From positions 124,001 to 188,000 of the forward strand of contig NZ_RAHW01000006.1 in assembly GCF_004117875.1 (NCBI RefSeq): 64,000 nucleotides of DNA. Direction: 5' to 3'. The translations under genes and the position numbers were made by a program. The stretch is from Geomonas oryzae (GTDB taxonomy: Bacteria; Desulfobacterota; Desulfuromonadia; Geobacterales; Geobacteraceae). This document shows positions 15,417 through 25,791 of this stretch, in pieces. The notes below the pieces were generated by a model. That model was not told the DNA's origin and searched no databases. It saw only the letters and a program-made list of their open reading frames with translations. How positions within the stretch are numbered: position 1 is the first letter of the stretch; each line of letters begins with the position of its first letter.

Positions 15417-17147
15417 CTAGAAGTTCCAGAACTCGTCGATTTCCTCGTCGGTGAAGTCCCACACCGCGTTGTGCGGTGCGACCGGCTCGGTCTTGAAGAA
15501 GTCGGGCAGACGGTCATGCACGTTGGTGAGACCCGCTTTCTGGTTGAACTCGCGCTCGGTCTTCAGGACGTACTTGCCGAGGTTGGTGACGTCGTCGCCG
15601 GTGAGGGCGATGCCGAAGCGGGCGTTGATCATGTCGATCAGGGCCGGGAGGCACTCCGGGATGTCCAGCGCCGGGAAGGCGACGAAGATGCACATACCGG
15701 TGGAGTCGACCGCGGCGGTAGCGATCTGCAGGTTGCGGGAGAGCTCTACCTGGCCGTCCTTCTTGAGCGGGTCGACGTAGCCCCCGACGTTCAGGATGTT
15801 GGTGGCGATGGTGTAGCCGGAGGTGTGGTCGGCGCCCATGGTGGAGGTGGCGTAGGTGATGCCGATACCCTTGACGGAGCGCGGGTCGTACGCCGGGATG
15901 GCCTGGTTCTTCACGACCGGGACGCGGGTGACGCCGTAGGTGCGGCCGACGGAACCAGCGCCGCCGCCCAGGATGCGGCCGAGGGCTGTGCCCTTGCCGA
16001 TCTCTTCGGTCAGCAGGCGGAGCATTTCTTTGGAGTCGCCCCAGTTGAGGATGCCGGCTTCCATGGCGACGCCGAACATGACGGCGGTCTCGATGGAGTC
16101 GATCCCGATGTCGTCCATCAGGTTGTCGGCGCGGGCGATGTCGTCCAGGTTGTCGATGCAGCAGTCGGCGCCCAGGCCCCAGATGGTCTCGTATTCGAAG
16201 CCGGAGGTGACGTACTTACCGTCCTTGTCGTGGTAGACCTGCGAGCACTGGATGATGCAGCCGGCGTGGCAGCCGTGCTTGGGCTTGCCGCCGCGGGCGA
16301 CGATGGTGTCGTACATGGTCTCGCCGGAGATCTTGTCGTGAGCTTCGAACTGGCCGGTGGTGAAGTTTCTGGTCGGGAGACCGCCCGCCTCGTTCAGGAT
16401 GTTCACGAGGACGTTGGTGCCGTAGGTCGGCAGACCCTCGCCGGAGACCGGGTGGTCGAGGATGGCCTTGGAGAACGCCCTGGCGGCAGTCTTGAATTTC
16501 TCGGGATCGGCGATCTTCACGCCCGGGGCGTCTGCGCCGTCGATGGAGATGAACTTGATCTGCTTGGAGCCCATGACTGCGCCCAGGCCGCCACGGCCGT
16601 GGCTGCGGATTTTGCTGTCCGGATCCTTCACGGAGATGTTGGCGGCGGTCATCTTCAGTTCGCCGGCCGGGCCGATGGTGAGGACGCCGGTCTTCTTGCC
16701 CAGACGTGCCTCGACGGCGTCGATGACGGCGAAGTTGCCCTTGCCCAGCAGTTCCTTCTCTTCGCTGATGGTGACGCCGTTAACGCCGACGGCGAGGTTG
16801 TACCAGGCGTCGCCTTTCGGGGCGCCTTCGATGATGAGGGCCTTGATGCCGAGTTTCGCCAGCATTTGTGCCGCGGTGCCGCCTGCGTTGGACTCCTTGA
16901 TGCCGCCGGTGAGCGGGCTCTTGGCGCCTGCGGAGAGGCGGCCGGAGTTGGCTGCCGGGGTGCCGGTCAGAAGGCCCGGTGCGAACACCAGCTTGTTCTC
17001 GGCGGAAAGGGCATGGCAGGTCGGCGGTACTTCGGCTGCGACGATGGTGGAGGTGAGGCTGCGGCCGCCGAGGCCTGCCCAGGCTGCCGGAACTTCTTCG
17101 ATCTTGGTGGTGAGGTCGGTCATGTTGACGCGAAAAATCTTATCCAT
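15417..17147 (-). CDS. aor: Tungsten-type aldehyde:ferredoxin oxidoreductase
   Basis: This 576-residue enzyme of the AOR family oxidises aldehydes to acids with ferredoxin, and can run in reverse on acids. The N-terminal domain (DLTTKIEEVPAAWAGLGGRS, FAPGLLTGTPAANSGRLS) binds the bis-pterin. The 4Fe-4S ligands fit GCHAGCIIQC and the later GMCIFVAF. The start at 17147 (MDKIFRVN) follows GGGAG by ten bases; a longer in-frame start would run into the riboswitch. The gene lies behind a Moco/Tuco-type RNA, an iron alcohol dehydrogenase, and is flanked by pterin-cofactor genes. Together with the dehydrogenase it could interconvert acid, aldehyde and alcohol. The substrate cannot be read from the sequence. 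Confidence 0.92.
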   Translation of the reverse strand: MDKIFRVNMTDLTTKIEEVPAAWAGLGGRSLTSTIVAAEVPPTCHALSAENKLVFAPGLLTGTPAANSGRLSAGAKSPLTGGIKESNAGGTAAQMLAKLGIKALIIEGAPKGDAWYNLAVGVNGVTISEEKELLGKGNFAVIDAVEARLGKKTGVLTIGPAGELKMTAANISVKDPDSKIRSHGRGGLGAVMGSKQIKFISIDGADAPGVKIADPEKFKTAARAFSKAILDHPVSGEGLPTYGTNVLVNILNEAGGLPTRNFTTGQFEAHDKISGETMYDTIVARGGKPKHGCHAGCIIQCSQVYHDKDGKYVTSGFEYETIWGLGADCCIDNLDDIARADNLMDDIGIDSIETAVMFGVAMEAGILNWGDSKEMLRLLTEEIGKGTALGRILGGGAGSVGRTYGVTRVPVVKNQAIPAYDPRSVKGIGITYATSTMGADHTSGYTIATNILNVGGYVDPLKKDGQVELSRNLQIATAAVDSTGMCIFVAFPALDIPECLPALIDMINARFGIALTGDDVTNLGKYVLKTEREFNQKAGLTNVHDRLPDFFKTEPVAPHNAVWDFTDEEIDEFWNF

Positions 17148-17190
17148 GCTTTTCAAGCTCCCTAATTTAAATTGTTCTACCGGCTGCTTA

Positions 17191-17300
17191 GCGTCAACCG
17201 GGACTCCTTTCCAAAGGGGAGGCTGCGCCGTTTCCCGCGCAACCCGTTGGCCTGGAGCCATGAGGGGGATCCCTTTTAGGCTCGACACGGCTCGGAGATT
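17191..17300 (-). promoter_or_regulatory. Moco/Tuco-type riboswitch ahead of AOR
   Basis: The minus-strand RNA contains blocks that fit the molybdenum/tungsten cofactor motif: CUCCGAGCCGUG pairing with CAUGGCUC (8 bp, one G-U), CCAACGGG pairing with CCCGGUUG, GGUUGCGC pairing with GGCGCAGCC, and CUCC-CCUU-UGGA-AAGG-AG as the last hairpin. It lies 44 bases before the AOR start, in the correct orientation. The gene behind it and the nearby moe/moa genes support a tungsten or molybdenum cofactor ligand. The match is from memory of the family and of its base pairing, not a covariance search. Confidence 0.75.
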
Positions 17301-17359
17301 TTTGATGCGTGACTGACCCGACACCGCTTACGCATCTAGTTGCATGTGCTGGGGGTATT

Positions 17360-17450
17360 CTTTCCCCTTCCCCCGGAGGGGGAGGTTGGGTGGGTGGGTA
17401 GCCAGGAAAAGCCCCCCTCCCTTACCCTCCCCCTCCGGGGGCGGGGATCA
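17360..17450. repeat. GC-rich 'CCCCCGGAGGGGG' palindromic repeat
   Basis: TTCCCCTTCCCCCGGAGGGG, then GAGGTTGGGTGGG, CCCCCCTCCCTTACCCTCC and CCCTCCGGGGGCGGGGA form a large inverted structure between adh and the riboswitch. Related copies occur near 23393-23425, 36940-36985 and 49985-50022. No T-run follows on the minus strand. Confidence 0.7.
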
Positions 17451-17463
17451 TGCTACAAAGGTA

Positions 17464-18627
17464 TTACATTGCATCCTTGAAGATCTGGATGACCTGCTCA
17501 AGGGTCGCTTTGCGCGGGTTGGTGAACTGGCAAGCGTCCTTTTTTGCGTTTTCCGACATGATCGCCAGGTCCTCTTCCTTCACGTTGAGGGCCTTGAGGC
17601 CGGTCGGGATGCCGATGGAAGCGGAGAGGCTGCGGATCCTGTCGATCGCTTTCTGGCCGGCTTCGGTCACGGAGAGACCGTCGACGTTCTCGCCGAGAGC
17701 TTTCGCGATGTCGGCGAAACGCTCGGGGCATGCGATCAGGTTGTACTGGCTGACGGCCGGCAGCAGGATGGCGTTGCAGACGCCGTGCGGCAGGTTGTAG
17801 AAGCCGCCTAGCTGGTGCGCCATGGAGTGAACGTAGCCAAGCGAAGCGTTGTTGAACGCCATGCCGGCCAGGTACTCGGCGTAAGCCATCTTGTCGCGTG
17901 CCTCGAGGTCTTCGCCGTTGGCGACAGCCTTGGAGAGGTACTTGGCGATCAGCTCGATGGCCTTGATGGCGCATGCGTCGGTGATCGGGGTGGCGATGGT
18001 GGAGACGTATGCCTCAACCGCGTGGGTGAGGGCGTCCATACCGGTAGCAGCGGTCAGAGCGGCCGGCTTGCCGACCATGAGCAGCGGATCGTTGATGGCG
18101 ATGTTCGGAGTGCAGCGCCAGTCGACGATAGCCATTTTCACGTGGGTATCGGTGTTGGTGATGATGCAGAAACGGGTCATTTCGGAAGCGGTGCCCGCGG
18201 TGGTGTTGATGGCGACGAATGCCGGCATCGGCTTGGTGGACTTGTTGATGCCTTCGAAGTCGCGGATGTTGCCGCCGTTGCCGATGACCAGGCCGATGCC
18301 CTTGGCACAGTCATGGGAGGAGCCGCCGCCCAGGGAGATGATCGCGTCGCAAGCGTTTTCCTGGTACACCTTCACGCCGTCGTGCACGTTGATGTCGGTC
18401 GGATTCGGCTCGGCGCCGTCGAAGATGATGGCCTTGACGCCGGTGGCTTCAACCTGCTCCTTGATCTTGTCGGCAACGCCCATAGCCGAAAGACCTTTGT
18501 CGGTTACGATGAGTGCCTTGGATGCGCCCAGTGCTTTCACCTGGTCGCCGGTTTCCTTTGCGGAACCGATACCCATCAGCGAAACCGTCGGAATGAAGAA
18601 GCCGTAAGTCTGTTCTCCTAATGCCAT
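17464..18627 (-). CDS. Iron-containing (group III) alcohol dehydrogenase
   Basis: A 387-residue NAD(P)-dependent alcohol dehydrogenase. The dinucleotide site shows ISLGGGSSHDCAKG, and metal ligands fit the Asp of TTAGTASEMTRF...D and the histidines of GMDALTHAVEAYVS, YVHSMAHQLGG and NLPHGVCNAILLP. Length and the FFIPTVSLMGIGS start match the AdhB/YiaY type. It is transcribed ahead of AOR, with about 316 bp holding a palindromic repeat and the riboswitch between, so AOR probably has its own promoter as well. A sigma-54 promoter lies upstream, so expression should need an enhancer-binding activator. Confidence 0.93.
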   Translation of the reverse strand: MALGEQTYGFFIPTVSLMGIGSAKETGDQVKALGASKALIVTDKGLSAMGVADKIKEQVEATGVKAIIFDGAEPNPTDINVHDGVKVYQENACDAIISLGGGSSHDCAKGIGLVIGNGGNIRDFEGINKSTKPMPAFVAINTTAGTASEMTRFCIITNTDTHVKMAIVDWRCTPNIAINDPLLMVGKPAALTAATGMDALTHAVEAYVSTIATPITDACAIKAIELIAKYLSKAVANGEDLEARDKMAYAEYLAGMAFNNASLGYVHSMAHQLGGFYNLPHGVCNAILLPAVSQYNLIACPERFADIAKALGENVDGLSVTEAGQKAIDRIRSLSASIGIPTGLKALNVKEEDLAIMSENAKKDACQFTNPRKATLEQVIQIFKDAM

Positions 18628-18731
18628 TTGTCTTTCCCCCTGTTGTTTTTCCGGGCTATTAGCGCCGGTTTGATTATTTTAAGATTCGTGCGGTGTTGCA
18701 TACACTTTCCTAAAACGGTTTTCTATGCTTT

Positions 18732-18748
18732 CGCAAGGGGCGTACCAG
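18732..18748 (-). promoter_or_regulatory. Sigma-54 (-24/-12) promoter of the alcohol dehydrogenase gene
   Basis: The minus strand reads CTGGTACGCCCCTTGCG, which matches the consensus YTGGCACGrNNNTTGCW with one change in the -24 box and correct GG-to-GC spacing. The predicted start near 18721 leaves a leader of about 95 bases. Confidence 0.75.
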
Positions 18749-18854
18749 AATTCACCGTAAACGCAATTTTTTGCCAGCCCGAACAATTTTCATAGGATAC
18801 CGTATACTTAACGAATTCTGTGTTTACATTAACCTGTCCTCGCTGAAAGGTTGC

Positions 18855-18912
18855 GTTCTGAAATCGAACAGTTGCGGCGTTCCATAATGGAGCGTTTGCG
18901 CTTTTGTGGAAC
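18855..18912. promoter_or_regulatory. Possible enhancer (activator-binding) sites upstream of the sigma-54 promoter
   Basis: GTTC-N7-GAAC at 18855-18869, and GTTCCATAA (18879-18887) with TTGTGGAAC (18904-18912, one mismatch as inverted repeat), lie 110-180 bp upstream of the -24 box, where activator sites are normally found. They could also belong to moaA on the other strand. The rest of the gap 18749-19115 shows no gene and no recognised riboswitch. Confidence 0.4.
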
Positions 18913-19115
18913 GGCCGTTTTGATCAGCAAACCGATGATCCCCGCTGTGCCTTCCTGTTGAATTCAAAATCCCAAAAATTGGTTCGTTTGTTGTGTATTC
19001 ACCATCTTACTTCCTGCCTCATTAGTGTCGGGCGTGCCTTTTTGCGCCGAAGTGGAACAGTTGGTACCGATATTGCCTTGTATACGGCGAGGCGTGTTTC
19101 ACGGAGGGATGCGGC

Positions 19116-20096
19116 ATGGCACTGATCGATACCTACGGCAGGCGGATCAACTACTTGAGACTCTCGGTCACCGACCGCTGCAACATGCGCTGCAGTTACT
19201 GCATGCCGGCGCAGGGGGTGGCGAAGCTCGGGCATAAAGAGATGCTGAGTTACGAGGAGCTGTACCGCGTGGCTGCAGCATGCGTGGCGCAGGGGATCGA
19301 GAAGATCAGGGTGACCGGAGGGGAGCCGCTGGTGCGAAGGGGCATCGTCGAATTCCTGGGGAGCCTTTCCTCCATCCCGGGATTAAAGGAGCTGGTGCTT
19401 ACGACGAACGGGCTCCTTCTCGAGGAGCTTGCCCTGCCGCTCAGGCAGGCCGGTGTGGCCAGGCTCAACATAAGCCTTGATTCGCTGAGGGCGGAAACCT
19501 TCGCGAGGATCACACGCGGCGCCGATCTCTACCGGGTGCTTGCGGGGATAGCGGCGGCGCAAAAGGCGGGTTTCGGGCCGCTAAAGATCAACATGGTGGT
19601 GATGCGCGGGGTGAACGACCAGGAGATCCTCGATTTCGCCGCTCTTACCATGGATCACCCGTTCACGGTGCGCTTCATAGAGTACATGCCGACCCTCCAG
19701 GATGCGAAGTGGGGCGCCCAGAGCATGCCGGGAAGCGAGATCCTCTCGCGCATCGCGGAGCGTTATCCACTGCTGCCGCTGGTGAACTCGGAGATGGCGG
19801 GACCGGCAAGGAACTACAAGATACAGGGTGCCCCGGGCGCCATCGGGATCATCACACCTGTCTCCGGTCACTTCTGTGAGAGCTGCAACCGGATCAGGAT
19901 AACGGCGAACGGTCGGGTGCGCGGCTGCCTATTCTCGGACCAGGGGACGGACCTGAAACCGCTTCTGGCATCGGACGACCCGGGAGCCCTGCATGAGGCG
20001 CTTTGCCGTATCGTGACGCAGAAACCGGGACGGCACCATATCGCCGAGGAAGGGGCCGAGCAGGCCGTGGTCAACATGTCGCGGATCGGCGGGTAG
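19116..20096 (+). CDS. moaA: GTP 3',8-cyclase MoaA (molybdenum cofactor synthesis step 1)
   Basis: A 326-residue radical SAM enzyme that converts GTP to 3',8-cyclo-GTP. The SAM cluster ligands are C22, C26 and C29 in DRCNMRCSYCM, followed by the GGEPL strand (VTGGEPLVRRG). The C-terminal cluster that binds GTP is present (FCESCNRIRITANGRVRGC). The usual C-terminal Gly-Gly is preserved: the protein ends MSRIGG. GGAGGG sits nine bases before the ATG. It is followed by a MOSC protein with 64 bp spacing and probably co-transcribed with it. It diverges from adh. Confidence 0.95.
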   Translation: MALIDTYGRRINYLRLSVTDRCNMRCSYCMPAQGVAKLGHKEMLSYEELYRVAAACVAQGIEKIRVTGGEPLVRRGIVEFLGSLSSIPGLKELVLTTNGLLLEELALPLRQAGVARLNISLDSLRAETFARITRGADLYRVLAGIAAAQKAGFGPLKINMVVMRGVNDQEILDFAALTMDHPFTVRFIEYMPTLQDAKWGAQSMPGSEILSRIAERYPLLPLVNSEMAGPARNYKIQGAPGAIGIITPVSGHFCESCNRIRITANGRVRGCLFSDQGTDLKPLLASDDPGALHEALCRIVTQKPGRHHIAEEGAEQAVVNMSRIGG

Positions 20097-20160
20097 CAGG
20101 ACGGGTTCGGCAAACGTGGGCCGGGAGCTGGGATCAGCACCGGCGATAGCGGAGGAGATT

Positions 20161-20592
20161 ATGAGCGCTTCTGTAGTGGCGGTGAGCGTAAGTGAGAATA
20201 AGGGCGAGAGAAAGAAGCCGTCGCCGGCGGTGCATCTCAGGGAAAACTTCGGGATCATCGGCGACGCGCATGCGGGGGACTGGCACCGCCAGGTGAGCCT
20301 CCTTGCCGAGGAGAGCATCGAGAAGATGATCGCGCTGGGGCTCGCGGTTGGACCGGGAGATTTCGCGGAGAACATCACCACGCGCGGCATCGAACTGGTG
20401 ACCCTGCCGGTGGGGACACGAATCGGCATCGGGCCGGTGGTGCTGGAGGTCTCTCAAATAGGTAAGGTCTGCCACACCCGGTGCGCCATCTACTACCAAG
20501 CGGGCGACTGCGTCATGCCTAAAGAGGGGATCTTCGCCACGGTGGTAAGTGGCGGCGTGGTGCGCCCCGAGGACAAGATCGAGCTGCTGTAA
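20161..20592 (+). CDS. MOSC-domain protein
   Basis: A 143-residue single MOSC domain (residues ~20-140), the C-terminal domain of molybdenum cofactor sulfurases. Conserved parts: GIIGDAHAGDWHRQVSLL, GLAVGPGDFAENITTRGIEL, and VLEVSQIGKVCHTRCAIYY with the conserved cysteine. Stand-alone MOSC proteins bind or carry Mo/W cofactor, or transfer sulfur. The start was set at 20161, where GGAGGAG is four bases upstream. Location right after moaA supports a job in cofactor handling for AOR or another Mo/W enzyme. Confidence 0.88.
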   Translation: MSASVVAVSVSENKGERKKPSPAVHLRENFGIIGDAHAGDWHRQVSLLAEESIEKMIALGLAVGPGDFAENITTRGIELVTLPVGTRIGIGPVVLEVSQIGKVCHTRCAIYYQAGDCVMPKEGIFATVVSGGVVRPEDKIELL

Positions 20593-20635
20593 CAGGCAGC
20601 ATATTCAAATCAGCAGGCTAAGAAGGGGAGAGGTC

Positions 20636-20815
20636 ATGAAGGACAGAAGCCAGAAGAAAGTGAACATCATCTCGATACGCATGAGCGACGACGAGCGGGA
20701 CGCCATTCAGAGGCTCATGGACAAAAGGGGGAAGAAGGCTTCCTTCATCATGCGCGAGGCGTTCGCACTCTTCAGGGAACAGTGGGAGCTTTCCAGGGGC
20801 GAGGCGAGCCACTAG
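20636..20815 (+). CDS. Small ribbon-helix-helix-like protein
   Basis: A 59-residue protein whose middle reads VNIISIRMSDDERDAIQRLM-DKRGKKASFIMREAFALF: one short beta strand, a helix, a turn with GKKASFI, and a second helix. This is the layout of MetJ/Arc (RHH) DNA-binding domains. GGGGAG lies ten bases before the ATG. It follows the MOSC gene by 43 bp and precedes etfB by 81 bp, so it may belong to the moaA operon. It could be a local repressor; there is no toxin gene next to it. The fold call is by pattern only. Confidence 0.6.
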   Translation: MKDRSQKKVNIISIRMSDDERDAIQRLMDKRGKKASFIMREAFALFREQWELSRGEASH

Positions 20816-20896
20816 CCGGTAGCCACTAAAACCTTTGTGGACCCGGTGGACTGTGGCAACGGGTTTCAACACTGTTGGCAAAAGAAAGGATCTTCA

Positions 20897-21709
20897 ATGT
20901 ACGTGGTGGCTTGCATTAAACAGGTGCCGGATACGACCCAGGTGCAGATCGACCCGGTGACCAATACGCTGGTGCGCGATGGCATTCCCTTCATCGTCAA
21001 CCCTTACGACACGCATGCGCTGGAGGAAAGCCTCCGCATGAAGGCGCGCTACGGGTTCAAGGCGGCGGCGCTCTCGATGGGACCGCCTAACACGGAGGCG
21101 ACACTCAGAAAGGCGCTCGCTCTCGGCGTGGACGAAGCCATCCTCTGCTCGGACCGTGCCTTCGGCGGCGCGGATACGCTCTCTACCAGCAAAGTGCTGG
21201 CGGAGGCGATCCGGAAACTTGGCCAGGATGACGAGGTGGGACTGGTCTTCTGCGGCAAGCAGACCATCGACGGAGATACGGCCCAGGTCGGCCCGGGCAT
21301 CGCCATCCGCCTCGGTTTTTCGCAACTCACGCTCGTGGATCGCATCGAACACCTCGACTTCCTTTCCAGAAAGATCCGCGTGCGCCGCAAGCTCGAGGGG
21401 CGCTACGAGATCGTTGAGGCGAAGCTGCCGGCCATGATCACGGTGGTGCGCGAACTGAACCGCCCGCGCTACCCGACAGTCCCGATGCGACTGAAGGCGG
21501 CCAGGAGCGAGGTTAAGGTCTGGAGCAACAACGACCTGAAACTCGACCCCAACGGCATCGGCCTCAAGGGGTCGCCTACCTGGGTGAGCAGGATCTTCTC
21601 GCCGCAGCGTGCGGCGGGCGAGATCATCGGCGACGGATTGAACGACCCCACGGGGACCGCCAAGCTCCTCTTGGAGAAGCTTGTGGCCAGGGACATGCTG
21701 GCGGTGTAG
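20897..21709 (+). CDS. etfB: Electron transfer flavoprotein beta subunit
   Basis: A 270-residue EtfB. Typical parts: MYVVACIKQVPDTTQVQIDP at the start, FIVNPYDTHALEESLRMK, LALGVDEAILCSDRAFGGAD, FCGKQTIDGDTAQVGPGIA (AMP/FAD phosphate loop), and LPAMITVVRELNRPRYPT. With EtfA it carries electrons from acyl-CoA or other dehydrogenases. The start at 20897 has AAAGGA eight bases upstream; the longer in-frame version begins in a direct-repeat leader. EtfA follows after 81 bp and a membrane oxidoreductase after that, so the three likely form one electron-transfer operon. Confidence 0.95.
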   Translation: MYVVACIKQVPDTTQVQIDPVTNTLVRDGIPFIVNPYDTHALEESLRMKARYGFKAAALSMGPPNTEATLRKALALGVDEAILCSDRAFGGADTLSTSKVLAEAIRKLGQDDEVGLVFCGKQTIDGDTAQVGPGIAIRLGFSQLTLVDRIEHLDFLSRKIRVRRKLEGRYEIVEAKLPAMITVVRELNRPRYPTVPMRLKAARSEVKVWSNNDLKLDPNGIGLKGSPTWVSRIFSPQRAAGEIIGDGLNDPTGTAKLLLEKLVARDMLAV

Positions 21710-21727
21710 GGCGTCACTAAAACCTTA

Positions 21728-21769
21728 TGGACTGATTGGACACCGGTGGACCCGGTGGACCTGATGGAC
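21728..21769. repeat. TGGAC-N4 short tandem array between etfB and etfA
   Basis: TGGAC occurs five times at 9-10 bp steps (21728, 21737, 21747, 21756, 21765). The stretch CACTAAAACCTT-TGGAC just before also appears before etfB (20825-20855), so both genes carry a related leader. Confidence 0.7.
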
Positions 21770-21790
21770 GTGACCAGGAGTGGGTAAAAG

Positions 21791-23140
21791 ATGGCTGAAG
21801 TCAAAACCAAACTGAAGAAGCCGCGGGGTAAGGTTCGTCTGATCGAGGGGAAGTGCATCGCCTGCGGCGCGCGCTGCCAGAGCAGCTGCCCGGTGGACGG
21901 CATCCAGATGAGCGACGCTGGAGAGCCGCAGATCGAACTCTCGAAGTGCATCGGCTGCCTCAAGTGCGTGAAGGCCTGCCCGGGCTCGGCCCTGGAGATC
22001 TTCTACTCGAAGGAGGAACTGGAGATCCTGGCGCAGCTAGCCGGTCAGCAGGACCTCGCCGAGGATGAGGCCGATCCGGAGGAGCTGGCACGCCGCGAAC
22101 TGGTGGCGGCTTACCGCGGCGTATGGGTCTTCATCGAACAGACGGAAGGGGAGGCGGCCCGCGTTTCGTGGGAGCTCCTCGGCAAGGGGAAGGAGCTGGC
22201 GGCGAAGCTCGGCGCGCAGCTCTCGGCGGTGGTGCTGGGCGACAAGGTCGAGCACCTCTGCCATGAGGCCTTCAGCTATGGTGCCGACCAGGCGTATCTC
22301 ATGGATCAGACGGTCTTCGCCAACTACCGCACCTATCCGTATCTGGACGCCCTTTGCCACCTGATCGACAAGTTCAAGCCGGAGATCGTGCTCATGGGCG
22401 CGACCGGGATGGGGCGCGACCTCGCCGGGGCCGTCGCCACCCGCGTCAAGACCGGCCTTACCGCCGACTGCACCGGCCTCGACATCGACCAAAAGCGCAA
22501 CCTCATGCAGACCCGCCCGGCCTTCGGCGGCAACATCATGGCGACCATCATGTGCGACCGTTTCCGCCCCCAGATGGCGACGGTGCGCTCGCACGTCATG
22601 CCGATGCCGGCCCAGGAGGCGGGACGCAAGGGTAAGATCATCCCGGTTTCCCTTCCCATCAACGAGGCGGACGTCTTCACCAAGGTGCTCGAGGTGATCC
22701 GCGACAAGAAGGCGGGTGAGGTGGACATCGCCGGCGCCGAGTTCATCGTCTCCGGTGGGCGCGGCCTGATGGCGAAGGAGAACTTCGCCATGCTGCAGGA
22801 GCTGGCCGACGAGCTCGGGGGCGTCGTGGGCGCCTCGCGCAGCGCGGTGGACGCGGGGTGGATGCCGCCGGACCGTCAGGTGGGGCAGACCGGCAAGACG
22901 GTACGCCCGAAGATCTACATCGCCTGCGGCATCTCCGGTGCGATCCAACACCTGGTGGGTATGCAGGACTCCGACCTCGTCATCGCCATCAACCGCGACA
23001 AGGAGGCCCCCATCTTCGAGGTGGCGAGCTACGGCATCGTGGGCGACCTGTTCCAGGTGGTCCCGGCGATTACCGCCGCGCTGCGCGATATGAAGGCGGC
23101 CCAGGGGGGCGTCGAGGTCAAGGACGTCAAGGCGGCGTAA
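21791..23140 (+). CDS. etfA: Electron transfer flavoprotein alpha subunit with N-terminal 2x[4Fe-4S] ferredoxin domain
   Basis: A 449-residue EtfA with a ferredoxin domain at residues 1-70. Its two clusters are C22, C25, C29, C33 (unusual Cx2Cx3Cx3C) and C53, C56, C59, C63 (usual spacing). The EtfA N-domain follows, then the FAD domain: SGGRGLMAKENF, GASRSAVDAGWMPPDRQVGQ (TGKTV), KIYIACGISGAIQH and VVGDLFQ-like VGDLFQVVPAI. The fused ferredoxin suggests electrons leave by a cluster path, here probably to the membrane protein encoded next. Whether it bifurcates cannot be told from sequence. AGGAG lies about eleven bases upstream of the ATG. Confidence 0.95.
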   Translation: MAEVKTKLKKPRGKVRLIEGKCIACGARCQSSCPVDGIQMSDAGEPQIELSKCIGCLKCVKACPGSALEIFYSKEELEILAQLAGQQDLAEDEADPEELARRELVAAYRGVWVFIEQTEGEAARVSWELLGKGKELAAKLGAQLSAVVLGDKVEHLCHEAFSYGADQAYLMDQTVFANYRTYPYLDALCHLIDKFKPEIVLMGATGMGRDLAGAVATRVKTGLTADCTGLDIDQKRNLMQTRPAFGGNIMATIMCDRFRPQMATVRSHVMPMPAQEAGRKGKIIPVSLPINEADVFTKVLEVIRDKKAGEVDIAGAEFIVSGGRGLMAKENFAMLQELADELGGVVGASRSAVDAGWMPPDRQVGQTGKTVRPKIYIACGISGAIQHLVGMQDSDLVIAINRDKEAPIFEVASYGIVGDLFQVVPAITAALRDMKAAQGGVEVKDVKAA

Positions 23141-23147
23141 AGGTTTG

Positions 23148-23425
23148 GGAGACGCTGGAGCGTCTCGGGCTTGCGTTCCCACGCCGGAGCGTAGGAACGA
23201 TGCATCTTGGGAAGATTCCTTCTTCGCCATTTGGGAGAGGGTAGGGGTGAGGGCGCCGCTTACGGTGGTAATGCGTCGACGTGGGGTTGAGGCACCGCCC
23301 TCACCCTGGCCCTCTCCCGCCTTCGGGCCGAAGGGGAGGGGACTGGCTCCGCAGGTGCCTGTCCCCCTGGCCTGTCCTTGGACAGCCTTCCCCCCTCCCA
23401 ACCTCCCCCCTCCAGGGGGAGGGGC
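23148..23425. repeat. Mosaic of three palindromic repeat families between etfA and the membrane oxidoreductase
   Basis: 23148-23202 is a 'GACGCTGGAGCGTC' copy; 23231-23340 is a diverged CCCTCTCCC-family copy (GGGAGAGGGTAGGGGTGAGG, GCCCTCACCCTGGCCCTCTC, CGAAGGGGAGGGG); 23393-23425 is CCTCCCAACCTCCCCCCTCC followed by AGGGGGAGGGG. The 360-bp gap has no gene. Stacked insertions suggest this is a favoured landing site or a tolerant operon gap. Confidence 0.75.
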
Positions 23426-23500
23426 CACTGCTCAGTCAAGATGCCGCTGCCATTTTGAGCGGCAACCGGTCATCGAAAAACACTTACAAAGGATACGTTC

Positions 23501-25474
<1,974 letters not shown>

Positions 25475-25477
<3 letters not shown>

Positions 25478-25545
25478 AAGGTAGAAGGTAGAGACCGCTG
25501 AGAAAATCCCCCCTGTCCCCCCTTCGCAAAGGGGGGGACCTGGCG
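25475..25545. repeat. Heptamer array plus CCCCCCTTCGCAAAGGGGGG palindrome
   Basis: Directly after the oxidoreductase stop are GTAGAAG, GTAGAAG, GTAGAGA heptamers, then CCCCCCTTCGCAAAGGGGGG (about 25517-25538), the same palindrome as at 2998-3045. It may end the etf operon. The rest of the gap to 25791 shows no gene. Confidence 0.75.
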
Positions 25546-25791
25546 CCTGATGCGGCCCTTTGTGGACACACTTGTCGCCATCCCCGGGAATTCGCGGATG
25601 ACTCGTGGGAGGGGAAGAGCCAAACAGACAGCGGCGGCCGGCGACGGTGGGTGATGGTCTCACGTCGGCGGCTCCGAGAACTCTTCGCTTTCCGGGAAGG
25701 ACCGGGTGGGACGTCTTGACGCGGGCGGCACCTCCCCCCCCGGCTCCTTTCCGGATGGCGAGGGGCAACACGATTTCTAGAGGAACGCAAG

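Noticed and set aside
15384-17165. 593-codon plus-strand frame opposite AOR
   Set aside because: Gly/Val/Asp-rich shadow of a gene with clear AOR motifs and its own riboswitch and terminator.
18763-18776. Second sigma-54 promoter (TGGC-A6-TTGC) upstream of adh
   Set aside because: The spacing between GG and GC is one base short of the required distance.
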